A stretch of 64,000 nt of DNA from Pectinophora gossypiella (lineage: Eukaryota; Arthropoda; Insecta; Lepidoptera; Gelechiidae). The translations under genes were made by a program, and so were the position numbers. Shown piece after piece: positions 9,619 through 18,661 of this stretch (position 1 is the stretch's first letter; each line of letters begins with the position of its first letter). Location of the stretch: assembly GCF_024362695.1 (NCBI RefSeq), contig NW_026063268.1, positions 62,001-126,000 of the forward strand, read 5' to 3'. The notes beneath the pieces were generated by a model. It saw nothing but the letters and a program-made list of their open reading frames with translations, was not told the DNA's origin and did no database searches.

Positions 9619-12600
9619 CTAGTGATTGGGGGAAGGAGACGAAGATGAGGGTTGCTGTTCCAGGAATGCAATAATTGCATCCCGTACTCGCTCATCTCCG
9701 TTTTTGGTTGCCATTTTGATGTTGTAGTCCGCTATTTTGCTATTGGTAGCCATCTCTGCACGAGTGATGAGACGCGCTGTGGCGTCGTCTTGTGTGCGAT
9801 CTGTGTAGTATACACACGTGGTGGTGTGACGTGAGATGGCTACCACTGCATGGGGGACACTGGCTGTGATGTGTGAAGGAGTCGCTGTGGTACGCACTAT
9901 GTACACGGTGTTGAATGTGAGTCCCTGCGATTCGTGGACAGTCAGGGTGCGCGAGCCTTCGCTTGTTCCAAATCCCTGGCTGATAAGGAGAGCCTTTTCA
10001 GCCTGGGTGTGGACCAAGTAAAGGGTATTTTCCGACTTGGGAATCTTCGCACCAGTATATCCACGCAACGCCAGAGACCGGAGTGTGGGCTTGGCCGAAT
10101 ATATGCCCCCGTAGATCTCGCTGAGGGCATACGCTACGTCCAAGGGATTCCTATACGTGCACAGTAGCTCCTTTGTTATGTTGGTAACAGTGTTTGGTCT
10201 GTTGTAGTGTAGCTCGAAGAGGTTGTTCCTGTCTATGTAGGGGAGCTGGTTGTTATCCCCTATTAGGAGGGCTTCGTCGGCTTTGACGATCTGGATTGCA
10301 AGCACTATGGATCCGAAGTGGTTCATAAGGGCTTCGTCCACTACGAGGCGTTTACACGACTCGCCCTTATGAGTTCCGTTTACCAGTAGTGACGCCATGG
10401 TTCTTACTCGGCGTTTGACTTGTTGCTCTCCAAATCGCTGGGCCAGCTTTTCCCTCAGGTCCTTGGCGGCTTCCGTGGTGGTTGTGACAACTACGTCCTC
10501 GTTGATGTCGATCCGAGAAACGACCCACGTTGTTTTGCCACAGCCAGGAACCCCGTTCACCCAGGTGAACGTGGGTGCGGTCCAGTGCTCCGGCACTTTG
10601 CCGTCAGAGAGGTCACCCGAGATGGTTTTGGCCATCTCTAGCATCCTCTCGTCCAGCATTACCTTGGTGCACTTCGCAACCACTACTATGGTTTCTCCCG
10701 GCGGGGTCCTGAACCGTAGCTCCCCTCCCTCCTCTTCCTCTCCCTTTGGCGGTTCTTCCCTTTCCACGAAGCCCACGCCATTGCAGTATGCTGCCATGTA
10801 CTCCCCGGACATCTTGCCATGTAGAACTTGGCAAGTACCGTTGTCGTACACGGCAGCATCCGCCTCGCCCAGTAGAACTCGCAGCAGCTCCAGATTGCCA
10901 CGTTGGTAAGTTTGCAGTATTTTGCTGCAAATGTTTAGGTTTACCGTTCTCGTGGCTTTTGTAACCGCTACGAATTCCCTGAACGCGTTCAGCATGTGCT
11001 CCTGTGGAGTGGTTGCCGGAAGAAGGGTTGGGGGGGATACCTGTCCCATGCCGGCCCTTGTTCTCACTTCGGACTCCGGGGCTGGTGGACGCTTCTCGGG
11101 GGTGGTAAATTCCTCCACTGCCGCCTCTAAGGAACTCGCTCTCCGAGCTATTTGTGTGGGTTTCGCTGTTTTTGGGGTGTTCTGGCTGCATGCCATTGTG
11201 AGGGTTGTGACGAGCTGGGCCAGTTTGCTCTGGTTATCCCTGCTATCCTCACTCTGACGTGCCTCCGCCTTCTCCGCCTCCACCCTTCGCTCCAATCTCT
11301 CCGACCCGCTGATGTTGGGATCCCTTACAGGGTGTCCCCAGTGGTCTGTCGGAGTGGCTGGGGTGCCCTGGTCTCGACGCTGCGATATAAGATGACCGAG
11401 GTGTTGGCCTCGATCCTCGTACACCACAACCTCGTGGTACTTGGAGGCTGATAGGGCTCCTATGTAGTCCCTAGTTTCACCTCTCTCGTACCCCACGACC
11501 ATTGCATCTATGCTGATCTTTTTGGGTGGAGTGGTTCCCTCCGCACCTCTGCTCCCCACTCTTAGCAGCACCTCGCATGCCTGCCTAAACTCCGTAGTGT
11601 CATCGGTGCTGAACAGCGCGACAGATTTGTTTTTCTCTCGCACTATTCTGCACCGCTGGCCTTCTACTAGTACTTCCGGCAAGGCGTTGTAGACTTTGCG
11701 TCTCATGGTGATTTTTGAGGTGCTGCCGTTGAGCAGAGCGCCAAGGCCCGGTGAGATAGTGACGCGGTTCTTGGCACGGGCGTTGCAGAAGGCGATGCCC
11801 ATCCTCTCCGTGTTGTCGTCCATGAAGAGTGCGACTCCACGAATTCGGATGCCCGGCTTGCCCTTTTCCCCGTGTTGTGTGAGTATGAAGTTGGTGTGTG
11901 TTGGTGTTTGTGATTGTGTTTGTGTGTGTGTTTGAGTGTTTTGTGTTTGAGGGTTGATGCTGAGTGCGTCCACTGGAGTGTTAGGTGTGGCTTGTTGGCT
12001 TAGGGTCAACGTACTGTTCCTGCTGACCGCTATTCGAGCTACAAGCTCCATATACTCCAGTAGTTTGCTCCTTTGGGATTTTGATTCCAACATTGCCGGA
12101 ATTTGTTCCCTCGTTAGGCTGGTGTCTGTGCTGCACTCCAGGTTATGCCGGTGTGTGAGGAAGCGCGGGCATTCCAACAGAAGATGCCAGACTGTTTCGC
12201 TGAAGAATGGATCACACTCGCAGCCCGGATGGCTTTTCAGCTTGAACCGGTGCAAGTACTCCGCGAACCCTCCGTGCCCCGTCATCATTTGAACCTGAAG
12301 GGGGGTCAGCCTTGTTTCTCTAACCAGTTTGTACGCCGAGCGTACATCTGGGAGGAAGGCTTTTGTTATGGACCCCGTTTGGGACGAATCATATCTGTCC
12401 TGCCACTTCATCAATGACTCGTCCCTAATCCTTCGCTTCACAAATGACAGAGGCACTTCTGCGTAGTCTGGCTCCTCCACTTCCCTTTCCGCGCCTTCCT
12501 TGGCTAGTTGGTCGGCCCTCTCATTCCCTTCTGTGCCGACATGAGCTCTTAGCCAAAAGAGCCGCACCTGTCTCCCTTGTGCACGTATTTCCGCTATGCA

Positions 12601-14562
12601 CTCTTTGATGCTCTTCGCTAGTGGGTGGATTAGCTTGGGGCCATTCAGCAACTCTAGAGATGACCTTGAGTCACTCAGGATGTTGACGACTGGCTCGTTG
12701 CTCTCTTTCACCCTCTGTAATGCTTTATGGAGTGCATATAGTTCCGACTGGAACACCGTGCATGCGGGGTCTAGGCTGAAGATTTGGTGGTGAGTTTCCC
12801 TGCCGCCTTCCCACCACGTGAGTGCTGCCCCTACCCCCTCCTCCTTTTTGCTGCCGTCGGTGTAAACCTGGGGCCCAACAATTTGGTAGGAGTTCTGGGT
12901 GCTCTCCTCCATGTCCTCTAGAAGTTCGTACTCAGTTGTTATTTGGTACGATGGGTGTGGTAAGTCTAGGACTTTTACCTTCTTCTCGAGGGTACGGCCT
13001 GGTGGTAGGTAGTCTGCTGAGATTCCCTTCTTCGCCTCGTACAGGGCGGCATTCTCCTGGATGCGCAGGTCTATAGGCAGTAAACCTGATAGGACAAGTA
13101 CAGATGTTAGGGACGTTGTCCTATATGCCTTACATGCTCTCTGCGCAAAGCCCCTCTGGAGCGCGTCGAGTTTTGTCCTGTTCATCTGCAGCTTTGTCGC
13201 TCCCGCCCAGGCGCTAGCCCCATAGGTGACAATGGGCTCTATGACTGCGACGTATATTGTCCTGACTATTTCTCCGTTTAGTCCCCATGTGACCTTCGCC
13301 GCACACGCCAGCTGTTTATATATTTCCGCCGATCTACGGCATATATTAGTGACGTGTTTGTTGAAGTTAAGGTTCCGGTCAATGGTGAGGCCGAGAAGTT
13401 TGATATCTTCAACCAATGATATTATGGTGCCTGACATTGTGAGTATTGGGGGAGTGAACTTAAGTTTTTTAGTTAGCAGCATTGCTTGGGTCTTGTGCGC
13501 TGCAAAGTTCAGTTTGTTTTGTTTCCCCCATGTGACAGTCTTGTCAAGCACGTGGTTGATGGTATCCTCCATCCCGGCGATGGACTTTCCGGAGAACACT
13601 AGGACTCCGTCGTCTGCGAATGCCTGGCAGTAAACCTCCTCTGACGATAGTGTTTGAAGCAATGGGTCCAGTATGATGTTCCAGAAGGTAGGTCCACCTA
13701 CGGAGCCTTGAACGCATCCTTTGGTGGTTTCCCTTTCACTGGTTTCCCCTGCATAATTGACTACTATCTTCCTGTCTTTGAGGTACGATTTCACCACCAG
13801 GTAGAGATTCCTTGGGCAGCGCCTGTTTAGAAGTTGGTCCTTGAGAGCCGGCCACCACGCGTTGTCGAAGGCCCCCTCTATGTCCAGCGAGACTATGATT
13901 ACGGACTTCTTGTTCCCAAGCTCATTCCGTATATGTCTCAGTAGGTCATAGAGGGCGTCCTCGGTTCCGCGCTGTGGCATGAAGCCGTATTGACGCTGGT
14001 TAAGGGTTGGGAGTAGGTGCCATTGTAGTCTTCCTACCAGGAGTTTTTCTACCGTCTTCCCTAAAATGGACAAGAGTCCAATTGGGCGGTAGGACTTCGG
14101 ATGGGTGTAGTCCGACTTTCCTGGTTTCGTTAGGATTACTACGTGAGCCCTTTTCCAATGCTTGGGGAAGTATGACATGGTTAAGCACTTGTTTGCTAAA
14201 GCCATGAACACCTCCACCCTGCATCTGATGGCTCTGGCACATATGTCGGACGTGAGCCCGTCTGGCCCCGGCGCCTTCTTTGGATTCTGCGCCATAAGCA
14301 CAGCCTCCACTTCAGGCACCGTGAACAGCGGATCGTCGCCCTTCAATTCTCCCAACTCGCTTCTTTCCGCTTGTTCCACTCTTTCTCTGAGTTGTGTGTG
14401 GTAGGTGTTGTCCGTTGATACCGAGTCGTCAGGGTAGAATGTGGTGGCAAGAAGGTCAGCTGACTGTTTTGGACTTAAAGTCTTGCCGTCTGACCCCCTG
14501 AGAAGGACATCATCTTGTCTTCCCTTTGTCCTCCTGATAACTCGGTATATTCCGTCCCACAT
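9619..14562 (-). CDS. LINE ORF2, main part: reverse transcriptase, RNase H and viral-type SF1 RNA helicase in one polyprotein
   Basis: 1,647 aa from the first Met after an in-frame TAG. Reverse transcriptase spans about residues 95-500, with catalytic D227 (SLDIEGAFD) and FADD at 315-318. RNase H spans about 563-690, with D569, E607, D631 and D684 all present. A finger with C781, C783, H793 and C798, usual at the C-terminus of such LINEs, follows. Then come a Gln/Thr/His linker (about 855-890), an unrecognised stretch (about 890-1330) and a helicase (about 1330-1600, DNA about 9,760-10,575). Helicase motifs: I GVPGCGKTT (1337-1345), II VVDEAL (1407-1412), III IGDNNQLP (1434-1441), TYRNP (1469-1473), V TVHESQG (1541-1547), VI VAISRHT (1574-1580). 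This set is that of alphavirus/virgavirus-like viral helicases, not of Pif1 or Helitron proteins. Usual LINE ORF2s end after the zinc finger. Frame and catalytic residues are intact, so function is plausible but unproven. Confidence 0.93.
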   Translation of the reverse strand: MWDGIYRVIRRTKGRQDDVLLRGSDGKTLSPKQSADLLATTFYPDDSVSTDNTYHTQLRERVEQAERSELGELKGDDPLFTVPEVEAVLMAQNPKKAPGPDGLTSDICARAIRCRVEVFMALANKCLTMSYFPKHWKRAHVVILTKPGKSDYTHPKSYRPIGLLSILGKTVEKLLVGRLQWHLLPTLNQRQYGFMPQRGTEDALYDLLRHIRNELGNKKSVIIVSLDIEGAFDNAWWPALKDQLLNRRCPRNLYLVVKSYLKDRKIVVNYAGETSERETTKGCVQGSVGGPTFWNIILDPLLQTLSSEEVYCQAFADDGVLVFSGKSIAGMEDTINHVLDKTVTWGKQNKLNFAAHKTQAMLLTKKLKFTPPILTMSGTIISLVEDIKLLGLTIDRNLNFNKHVTNICRRSAEIYKQLACAAKVTWGLNGEIVRTIYVAVIEPIVTYGASAWAGATKLQMNRTKLDALQRGFAQRACKAYRTTSLTSVLVLSGLLPIDLRIQENAALYEAKKGISADYLPPGRTLEKKVKVLDLPHPSYQITTEYELLEDMEESTQNSYQIVGPQVYTDGSKKEEGVGAALTWWEGGRETHHQIFSLDPACTVFQSELYALHKALQRVKESNEPVVNILSDSRSSLELLNGPKLIHPLAKSIKECIAEIRAQGRQVRLFWLRAHVGTEGNERADQLAKEGAEREVEEPDYAEVPLSFVKRRIRDESLMKWQDRYDSSQTGSITKAFLPDVRSAYKLVRETRLTPLQVQMMTGHGGFAEYLHRFKLKSHPGCECDPFFSETVWHLLLECPRFLTHRHNLECSTDTSLTREQIPAMLESKSQRSKLLEYMELVARIAVSRNSTLTLSQQATPNTPVDALSINPQTQNTQTHTQTQSQTPTHTNFILTQHGEKGKPGIRIRGVALFMDDNTERMGIAFCNARAKNRVTISPGLGALLNGSTSKITMRRKVYNALPEVLVEGQRCRIVREKNKSVALFSTDDTTEFRQACEVLLRVGSRGAEGTTPPKKISIDAMVVGYERGETRDYIGALSASKYHEVVVYEDRGQHLGHLISQRRDQGTPATPTDHWGHPVRDPNISGSERLERRVEAEKAEARQSEDSRDNQSKLAQLVTTLTMACSQNTPKTAKPTQIARRASSLEAAVEEFTTPEKRPPAPESEVRTRAGMGQVSPPTLLPATTPQEHMLNAFREFVAVTKATRTVNLNICSKILQTYQRGNLELLRVLLGEADAAVYDNGTCQVLHGKMSGEYMAAYCNGVGFVEREEPPKGEEEEGGELRFRTPPGETIVVVAKCTKVMLDERMLEMAKTISGDLSDGKVPEHWTAPTFTWVNGVPGCGKTTWVVSRIDINEDVVVTTTTEAAKDLREKLAQRFGEQQVKRRVRTMASLLVNGTHKGESCKRLVVDEALMNHFGSIVLAIQIVKADEALLIGDNNQLPYIDRNNLFELHYNRPNTVTNITKELLCTYRNPLDVAYALSEIYGGIYSAKPTLRSLALRGYTGAKIPKSENTLYLVHTQAEKALLISQGFGTSEGSRTLTVHESQGLTFNTVYIVRTTATPSHITASVPHAVVAISRHTTTCVYYTDRTQDDATARLITRAEMATNSKIADYNIKMATKNGDERVRDAIIAFLEQQPSSSSPSPNH

Positions 14563-14574
14563 ACTCTCTTTCTC

Positions 14575-15756
14575 CTAAGTGGTGCAGAACTCCTTCCAGC
14601 TTTGGGTTTGGGCCTCTTGCATGCTTTGGGCGTATAACGCCTTGGCCTCCCTGTACTCTTGTACTACGGCTTCAATTCTGGTGGGTGCTGCGTTTCGTAT
14701 GCGCCTCTTCTTCCGCAATACGTCTCGCTGCTGCTCGTCGAGCTCTTCCGTCCACCACGGAGGTTTACCCACTGTTCTCCTTTTGCCCACTCTGGGAATT
14801 GCGCTTGCGCACGCCTCCTGAATGGCTGCGGTGTAGGCTTCTATGATGGAGTCCATTTCCCCACCGGTTGACACTGCATTGATGGTGTCGATATTGATGT
14901 TCTTCTCTTCTAGGGACTTGTGTAATTGTGAATCGAATTTCAACCAGTCCGCCTTGCTGGTGTTGTAGCGCCTTGTGGTGGGGATTGAGACTGGTTTCAG
15001 TTTCTCTCCCACCTCAAGCGTGAACTGTATGGCGTTGTGATCAGACGTGGTTAATCCTCGATTCACTTTCCACTCTTTTATTTTCCCTAGAAGGTTTGTG
15101 CTGCAGGACGTAACATCTACTATGCTTGTGTACATCCTGCCCCGTCGACACTCCTCGAATGTTGGCGTGTTACCTGTGTTTAGGATATGAAACTCCATTT
15201 CCCCTAGAAAGGAGTTGTAGGCGTATCCCCTCTGGTCCTCGGATGAGCTTCCCCACCAGTGGCTCCAGGCGTTGACGTCACCCCCGACTATGATGTTATT
15301 GGTTTGTCCTTTTAATTTGTTGCATACTGCTTTGGTACGCTCTATGTACGGCTCTATCTCCGAGTCACCTTCATAGTAGACAGAGACTACTCCCAACTTA
15401 AGCCTACCAGATTCCAGCAGTACGGCCGATTCGGTTTCGGTTACGAGCTGCGGGTCGTTTGTAACCCGAAACAAGTCCCCGAAGACAATTATCGCCGCCT
15501 TTACTGGTTTCTTCCGATTCAGAGTGCACTGGATGACTTTTGTGCCTGGGTACTGCTTTACTGTTCCACTAGTACCGACATATGGTTCCTGTACTAGTGC
15601 CACAGTGACTTTTCCCCTTTCTGCTGCTTGGAGCAGTTCGGTAGTGGCTTGTTTGGAGCGTCTTAAGTTGGCTTGGATGAAGCGCAACCTTGTGCCTCTG
15701 CTACTCTCCGGTGTACTTGAGCCGGTCGCGTCTTGGCTGCCTTTAGCAGTATGCAA
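14575..15756 (-). CDS. LINE ORF2, N-terminal part: APE-type endonuclease, ended by an in-frame TAG
   Basis: 393 codons, with the apurinic-endonuclease motifs of LINEs: N30 (RFIQANLRRS), E57 (VQEPYVG), the GGDVNAWSHWW block (D160, N162) and TTSDHNAI (S238, D239, H240). It nicks target DNA to prime reverse transcription. The ORF ends at TAG 14577-14575. Four codons later, in the same frame, the RT part begins, so the two are one ORF2 split by one amber codon. The first codon of the frame is TTG, not ATG; the first ATG is at residue 187, inside the endonuclease. Initiation therefore probably depends on the 14-bp overlap with ORF1, by reinitiation or frameshifting. Confidence 0.9.
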   Translation of the reverse strand: MHTAKGSQDATGSSTPESSRGTRLRFIQANLRRSKQATTELLQAAERGKVTVALVQEPYVGTSGTVKQYPGTKVIQCTLNRKKPVKAAIIVFGDLFRVTNDPQLVTETESAVLLESGRLKLGVVSVYYEGDSEIEPYIERTKAVCNKLKGQTNNIIVGGDVNAWSHWWGSSSEDQRGYAYNSFLGEMEFHILNTGNTPTFEECRRGRMYTSIVDVTSCSTNLLGKIKEWKVNRGLTTSDHNAIQFTLEVGEKLKPVSIPTTRRYNTSKADWLKFDSQLHKSLEEKNINIDTINAVSTGGEMDSIIEAYTAAIQEACASAIPRVGKRRTVGKPPWWTEELDEQQRDVLRKKRRIRNAAPTRIEAVVQEYREAKALYAQSMQEAQTQSWKEFCTT

Positions 15757-18661
15757 TCTTTGCGCGCGCTATGCCGTCCCATACAGCTCTTTCCGGACAT
15801 TCATCGCTGAATGCCATGTGTGCTTTGTTGTTGTTGGTGGCCCCCTTTTGAGCTTTCATGCAGTTTCTGCACTTGGGCTCGCCTCCTTGCTTGCGGACCG
15901 GGCAGTCTTGCCAGGAATGGGAATCGCCGCAGTAATTGCAGGCCTGGTCCCGTTCCTTGCATAGGGCTTTGGTATGCCCGAATCCTAAGCACTTAGCGCA
16001 CTGCACTAGGGGCGATTGGTCCTCCACTGGTCTCTTCTCGAGCCCGATGTGGACGTGCCCCGCTTCCAGTATGCGCTTGTGAAGTTTAGGTGCCACCTCT
16101 AGCACTGGGTGACATTGGAGGTTGTTCCGCGCGCGCTTTCTGTACCTAACCTTCAACGACGCGTCTTCCCCTTTCAGCCCTTCGAATAATTCCTTATTCT
16201 GGGCTCTGAGGTTCTGACACAACTCGTCGTCAGTATGGTACGCCATCAGGTTCTTCACCTTTATTAGTGGGTGTGCCGCCTTCGCCTCTTTGACCTTTAG
16301 AGTCGCTGCTGTTTTTATTTTTTGTTGTAACAGCCGCGCATCCTCGGGGGACTCGCAGCTGAGTACAATTTTACTATTGCGGGCCTTTCGCACGCGGTCG
16401 ACTCTCAGGCCACTGCTCTTGAAGTCCAGGGTAGTTCTTATAGTGTCAAGCACCCCGTCGCCAGTTTTGGTGGGATCAGTGCTGGACACTATAAGAGTGT
16501 GGTTAGGCCTGGGCTTTGGCTTGCACTTGAGAGTCTCGGCGTACGTGCGGGCCGTTGTTGTTTCCGGTGTTTTTAGTTTGGAGTTGAACCACTGCATCGA
16601 GGTGGTCAGAGCCTTTGACGTGCTCGCGATTTCCGCTACGTCGGCCTTGAGAGGGTTTAATAAGCCCTCTATTGTGGCCGTCGTATCGGTCATCGCGAGC
16701 TCCGTCCCTAAGCCCATCGCACCTGACGCCTGTAGTCCACCGTTTGCTAGGACGACGTCCTTGACCTCGCTTACTTCCTCAAGGAGCTTGCTTGCCTTCT
16801 TGTGGATAGGTGCCGTGGCCGTTGACAGCTCTTCCCGGACCTCCTCTCTGGTCGCACATTTCAGGTCGGAGATTCCCTTTTTGATCAGGGCTATCTCCTT
16901 CCTGGAAGCCTCCATCTCTGTCCTGAGTGAGGCTAGCGACTGTTGCAGAGGGTCAGTTTCCGGCCGGGAAGTTGGTGACGCACTAGGTGTTTGGCTCCCG
17001 TGCTTTTTTGGCGACCTATCCTGTTTGATGTAAAAGATCTCGGTAGCTAACGAGGTTAGCTTGTCCGAGATCTCAGCCAGCTCCTTGGTGTGGTCGACAC
17101 TGGATTGAATGTAGGTTGGCGGAGGTGGTAATGCCCGAGGGGTCTCTTCTCGGCGAGATGTCTTGACCGTACTGATCAAGCCCCCCACCTCACTGTTCAA
17201 CCAGCTCTGGATCCCCTCCGCCAAGCCCTGTGTCTCCTTGAGTGTCTCCTGGGTGGTCTGGAGACGCTTGTCGAAGTCCTCCCTTAGGCGCTGCATCTCC
17301 ACATGGTGGGCTCTCTCCACTCGCACTAGTTCTCTCGCGGCTCTCGATCTCTCCACTTCGAGGTTCAGGCGGTGCCTGTTCCTGGAGTCAGCTAGCGAGA
17401 GGACCAGCTCGTAGAGATTGCCTAGGCACTCTACTGCAGTTGCTCGTAATTCCCTTTTCAGGGTCTTTGAGCTCTCTAGTGCCCCTTTACCCACCAAGAG
17501 ATACTCCCTCGCTCTTTGGGTGGCGAGGTCTTTGCTTACTCCCGTGTGTGTGCCAATCGACGGAAGCAAGCTCAGACGTCCGGTTGGTTGACTGTCCACG
17601 TCAGTCCATTGGGATCCATTGCTGGATTCTTCCCATTTGTAGTCTTCCAGGACTGGATTGACTGCTGGGATTGGTCCGGCATAGTCCTCTTCTGTGTCCT
17701 CCTCCCCCTTTCCAGGTGTGGTGGAAATGACGATGCTGTATGCATCTTTGCGCGCTATCGCCACTTCAGGGGGGCCCTGGACTTTGGTTGACGCCGACTG
17801 GTCAACCTCCTCCTTGGAGCCCGGTTGTTCTGGCTCCTGTCCGGTTTTTTGGGGGGATTTATGCTTACGGGGAGGCGGTGTCGGTGCGTTTGTCCTCGCT
17901 TTGACCGGTGTCGTGAGGGTGTCATCCAGCATTGACACATCGGCAATCTGCCGCTGATCGTCGATGCTGGACTGCCTCGCGGTCACCTGTGCGTATTTAT
18001 GACACGCTACCCGTCTTAGCCCCCCCGTATTTACACTCTTCTTAAGTTCCTGAGTGATGGCGTAGTTTTTCCCTATTTCCACAGGCTCGCCTTTTTTGGG
18101 AGCCCGACTACGGGTTTTTTTTGTAACTTTCCCTGCTGAGGGTTTAAGTTTTGTAGGATGGCCGAGTGGCTGCTGTGGAGGTGCACGTACGACTTCACTC
18201 TTTTTTGGATGTTTGTCTTTTTGTTTTTGTTGTGGTTTTGATTGGTCCGATTGATGTGTGTGTGGTATTTGAGTAGGTTGTGGAGTGTGTAGTGTTTCTG
18301 ATAGTGGTGATTGAGGTTGTGTGGGTTGTGTGTGTTGTGTGGGGTGTGTAGTGTCTTTAGGTGTTGGTTGTTTTGATGATTGCGGTTGTGCGGTTTGTGG
18401 AGTGTTTGGTGTGTCTGTGTGTGTTTGTCGCTGTGTAGGTTGTGTGGTGTGTGTATGTTGTGTGGGGTGTTCCGATGTTTGTAACTGTGCAGATTGTGGA
18501 GTGTTTGGTGTGTCTGTGTTTGTTTGTTGTTTTGTTGGCTGTTGTTCTTCTGTGTGAATTTGTTGTGATTGTGTTGTGTTTTCTGTATTTTCAAGGTTAG
18601 CCCAGCTGACGTCATCCGACCCTGCGTTACCATTTCGTAAAAAAAAAATTACCCACCACAT
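15743..18661 (-). CDS. LINE ORF1: gag-like nucleic-acid-binding protein, 5'-truncated
   Basis: A 972-codon frame. The first 25 or so codons (18,661 to 18,585) are flanking repeat DNA, because the element starts at 18,584; the true N-terminus is lost. Next comes a long Thr/Gln/His/Pro-rich repeat region (about residues 26-150), a charged, partly coiled-coil middle, a conserved region at about 700-870 (around RTYAETLKCKPKPRPNH), and three C-terminal zinc knuckles: CX2CX4HX4C at 888-901, CX2CX3HX4C at 908-920, and a third at 931-955. This is the layout of ORF1 proteins in I, R1 and Jockey-type LINEs, which package the element RNA. It ends at TAA 15,745-15,743 and overlaps the ORF2 frame. Confidence 0.85.
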   Translation of the reverse strand: MWWVIFFLRNGNAGSDDVSWANLENTENTTQSQQIHTEEQQPTKQQTNTDTPNTPQSAQLQTSEHPTQHTHTTQPTQRQTHTDTPNTPQTAQPQSSKQPTPKDTTHPTQHTQPTQPQSPLSETLHTPQPTQIPHTHQSDQSKPQQKQKDKHPKKSEVVRAPPQQPLGHPTKLKPSAGKVTKKTRSRAPKKGEPVEIGKNYAITQELKKSVNTGGLRRVACHKYAQVTARQSSIDDQRQIADVSMLDDTLTTPVKARTNAPTPPPRKHKSPQKTGQEPEQPGSKEEVDQSASTKVQGPPEVAIARKDAYSIVISTTPGKGEEDTEEDYAGPIPAVNPVLEDYKWEESSNGSQWTDVDSQPTGRLSLLPSIGTHTGVSKDLATQRAREYLLVGKGALESSKTLKRELRATAVECLGNLYELVLSLADSRNRHRLNLEVERSRAARELVRVERAHHVEMQRLREDFDKRLQTTQETLKETQGLAEGIQSWLNSEVGGLISTVKTSRREETPRALPPPPTYIQSSVDHTKELAEISDKLTSLATEIFYIKQDRSPKKHGSQTPSASPTSRPETDPLQQSLASLRTEMEASRKEIALIKKGISDLKCATREEVREELSTATAPIHKKASKLLEEVSEVKDVVLANGGLQASGAMGLGTELAMTDTTATIEGLLNPLKADVAEIASTSKALTTSMQWFNSKLKTPETTTARTYAETLKCKPKPRPNHTLIVSSTDPTKTGDGVLDTIRTTLDFKSSGLRVDRVRKARNSKIVLSCESPEDARLLQQKIKTAATLKVKEAKAAHPLIKVKNLMAYHTDDELCQNLRAQNKELFEGLKGEDASLKVRYRKRARNNLQCHPVLEVAPKLHKRILEAGHVHIGLEKRPVEDQSPLVQCAKCLGFGHTKALCKERDQACNYCGDSHSWQDCPVRKQGGEPKCRNCMKAQKGATNNNKAHMAFSDECPERAVWDGIARAKIAYC

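Larger units (their letters stand above)
9143..18584 (-). mobile_element. LINE of the RNase H-bearing I/R1-like group with a captured RNA-virus helicase
   Basis: The element reads on the minus strand. Its 3' end is a 20-bp T run at 9143-9162 (poly(A) on the minus strand). Its 5' end lies at 18,584. The target-site duplication GTATTTTCAAGG is found at 9131-9142 and 18,585-18,596 and could be extended by TT. The uninterrupted target exists at about 40.86 kb (ACATTTCAAGGTTAGCCC), which confirms both boundaries. Order on the minus strand: ORF1 with three zinc knuckles, APE endonuclease, RT, RNase H, CX1CX9HX4C finger, Gln/Thr-rich linker, unknown region, SF1 helicase, 3' UTR. The copy is 5'-truncated within ORF1 but otherwise nearly intact, with one in-frame TAG in ORF2, so the insertion is young. 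Confidence 0.92.

Noticed and set aside
9760..10575. The helicase as a Helitron or Pif1 domain
   Set aside because: The motif set (GVPGCGKTT, VVDEAL, IGDNNQLP, VAISRHT) and the lack of a Rep/HUH domain fit viral SF1 RNA helicases better.
10397..10909. Several plus-strand ORFs of 60-250 codons within 9.6-18.6 kb
   Set aside because: They are antisense shadows of the LINE ORFs, with low-quality composition and no motifs.
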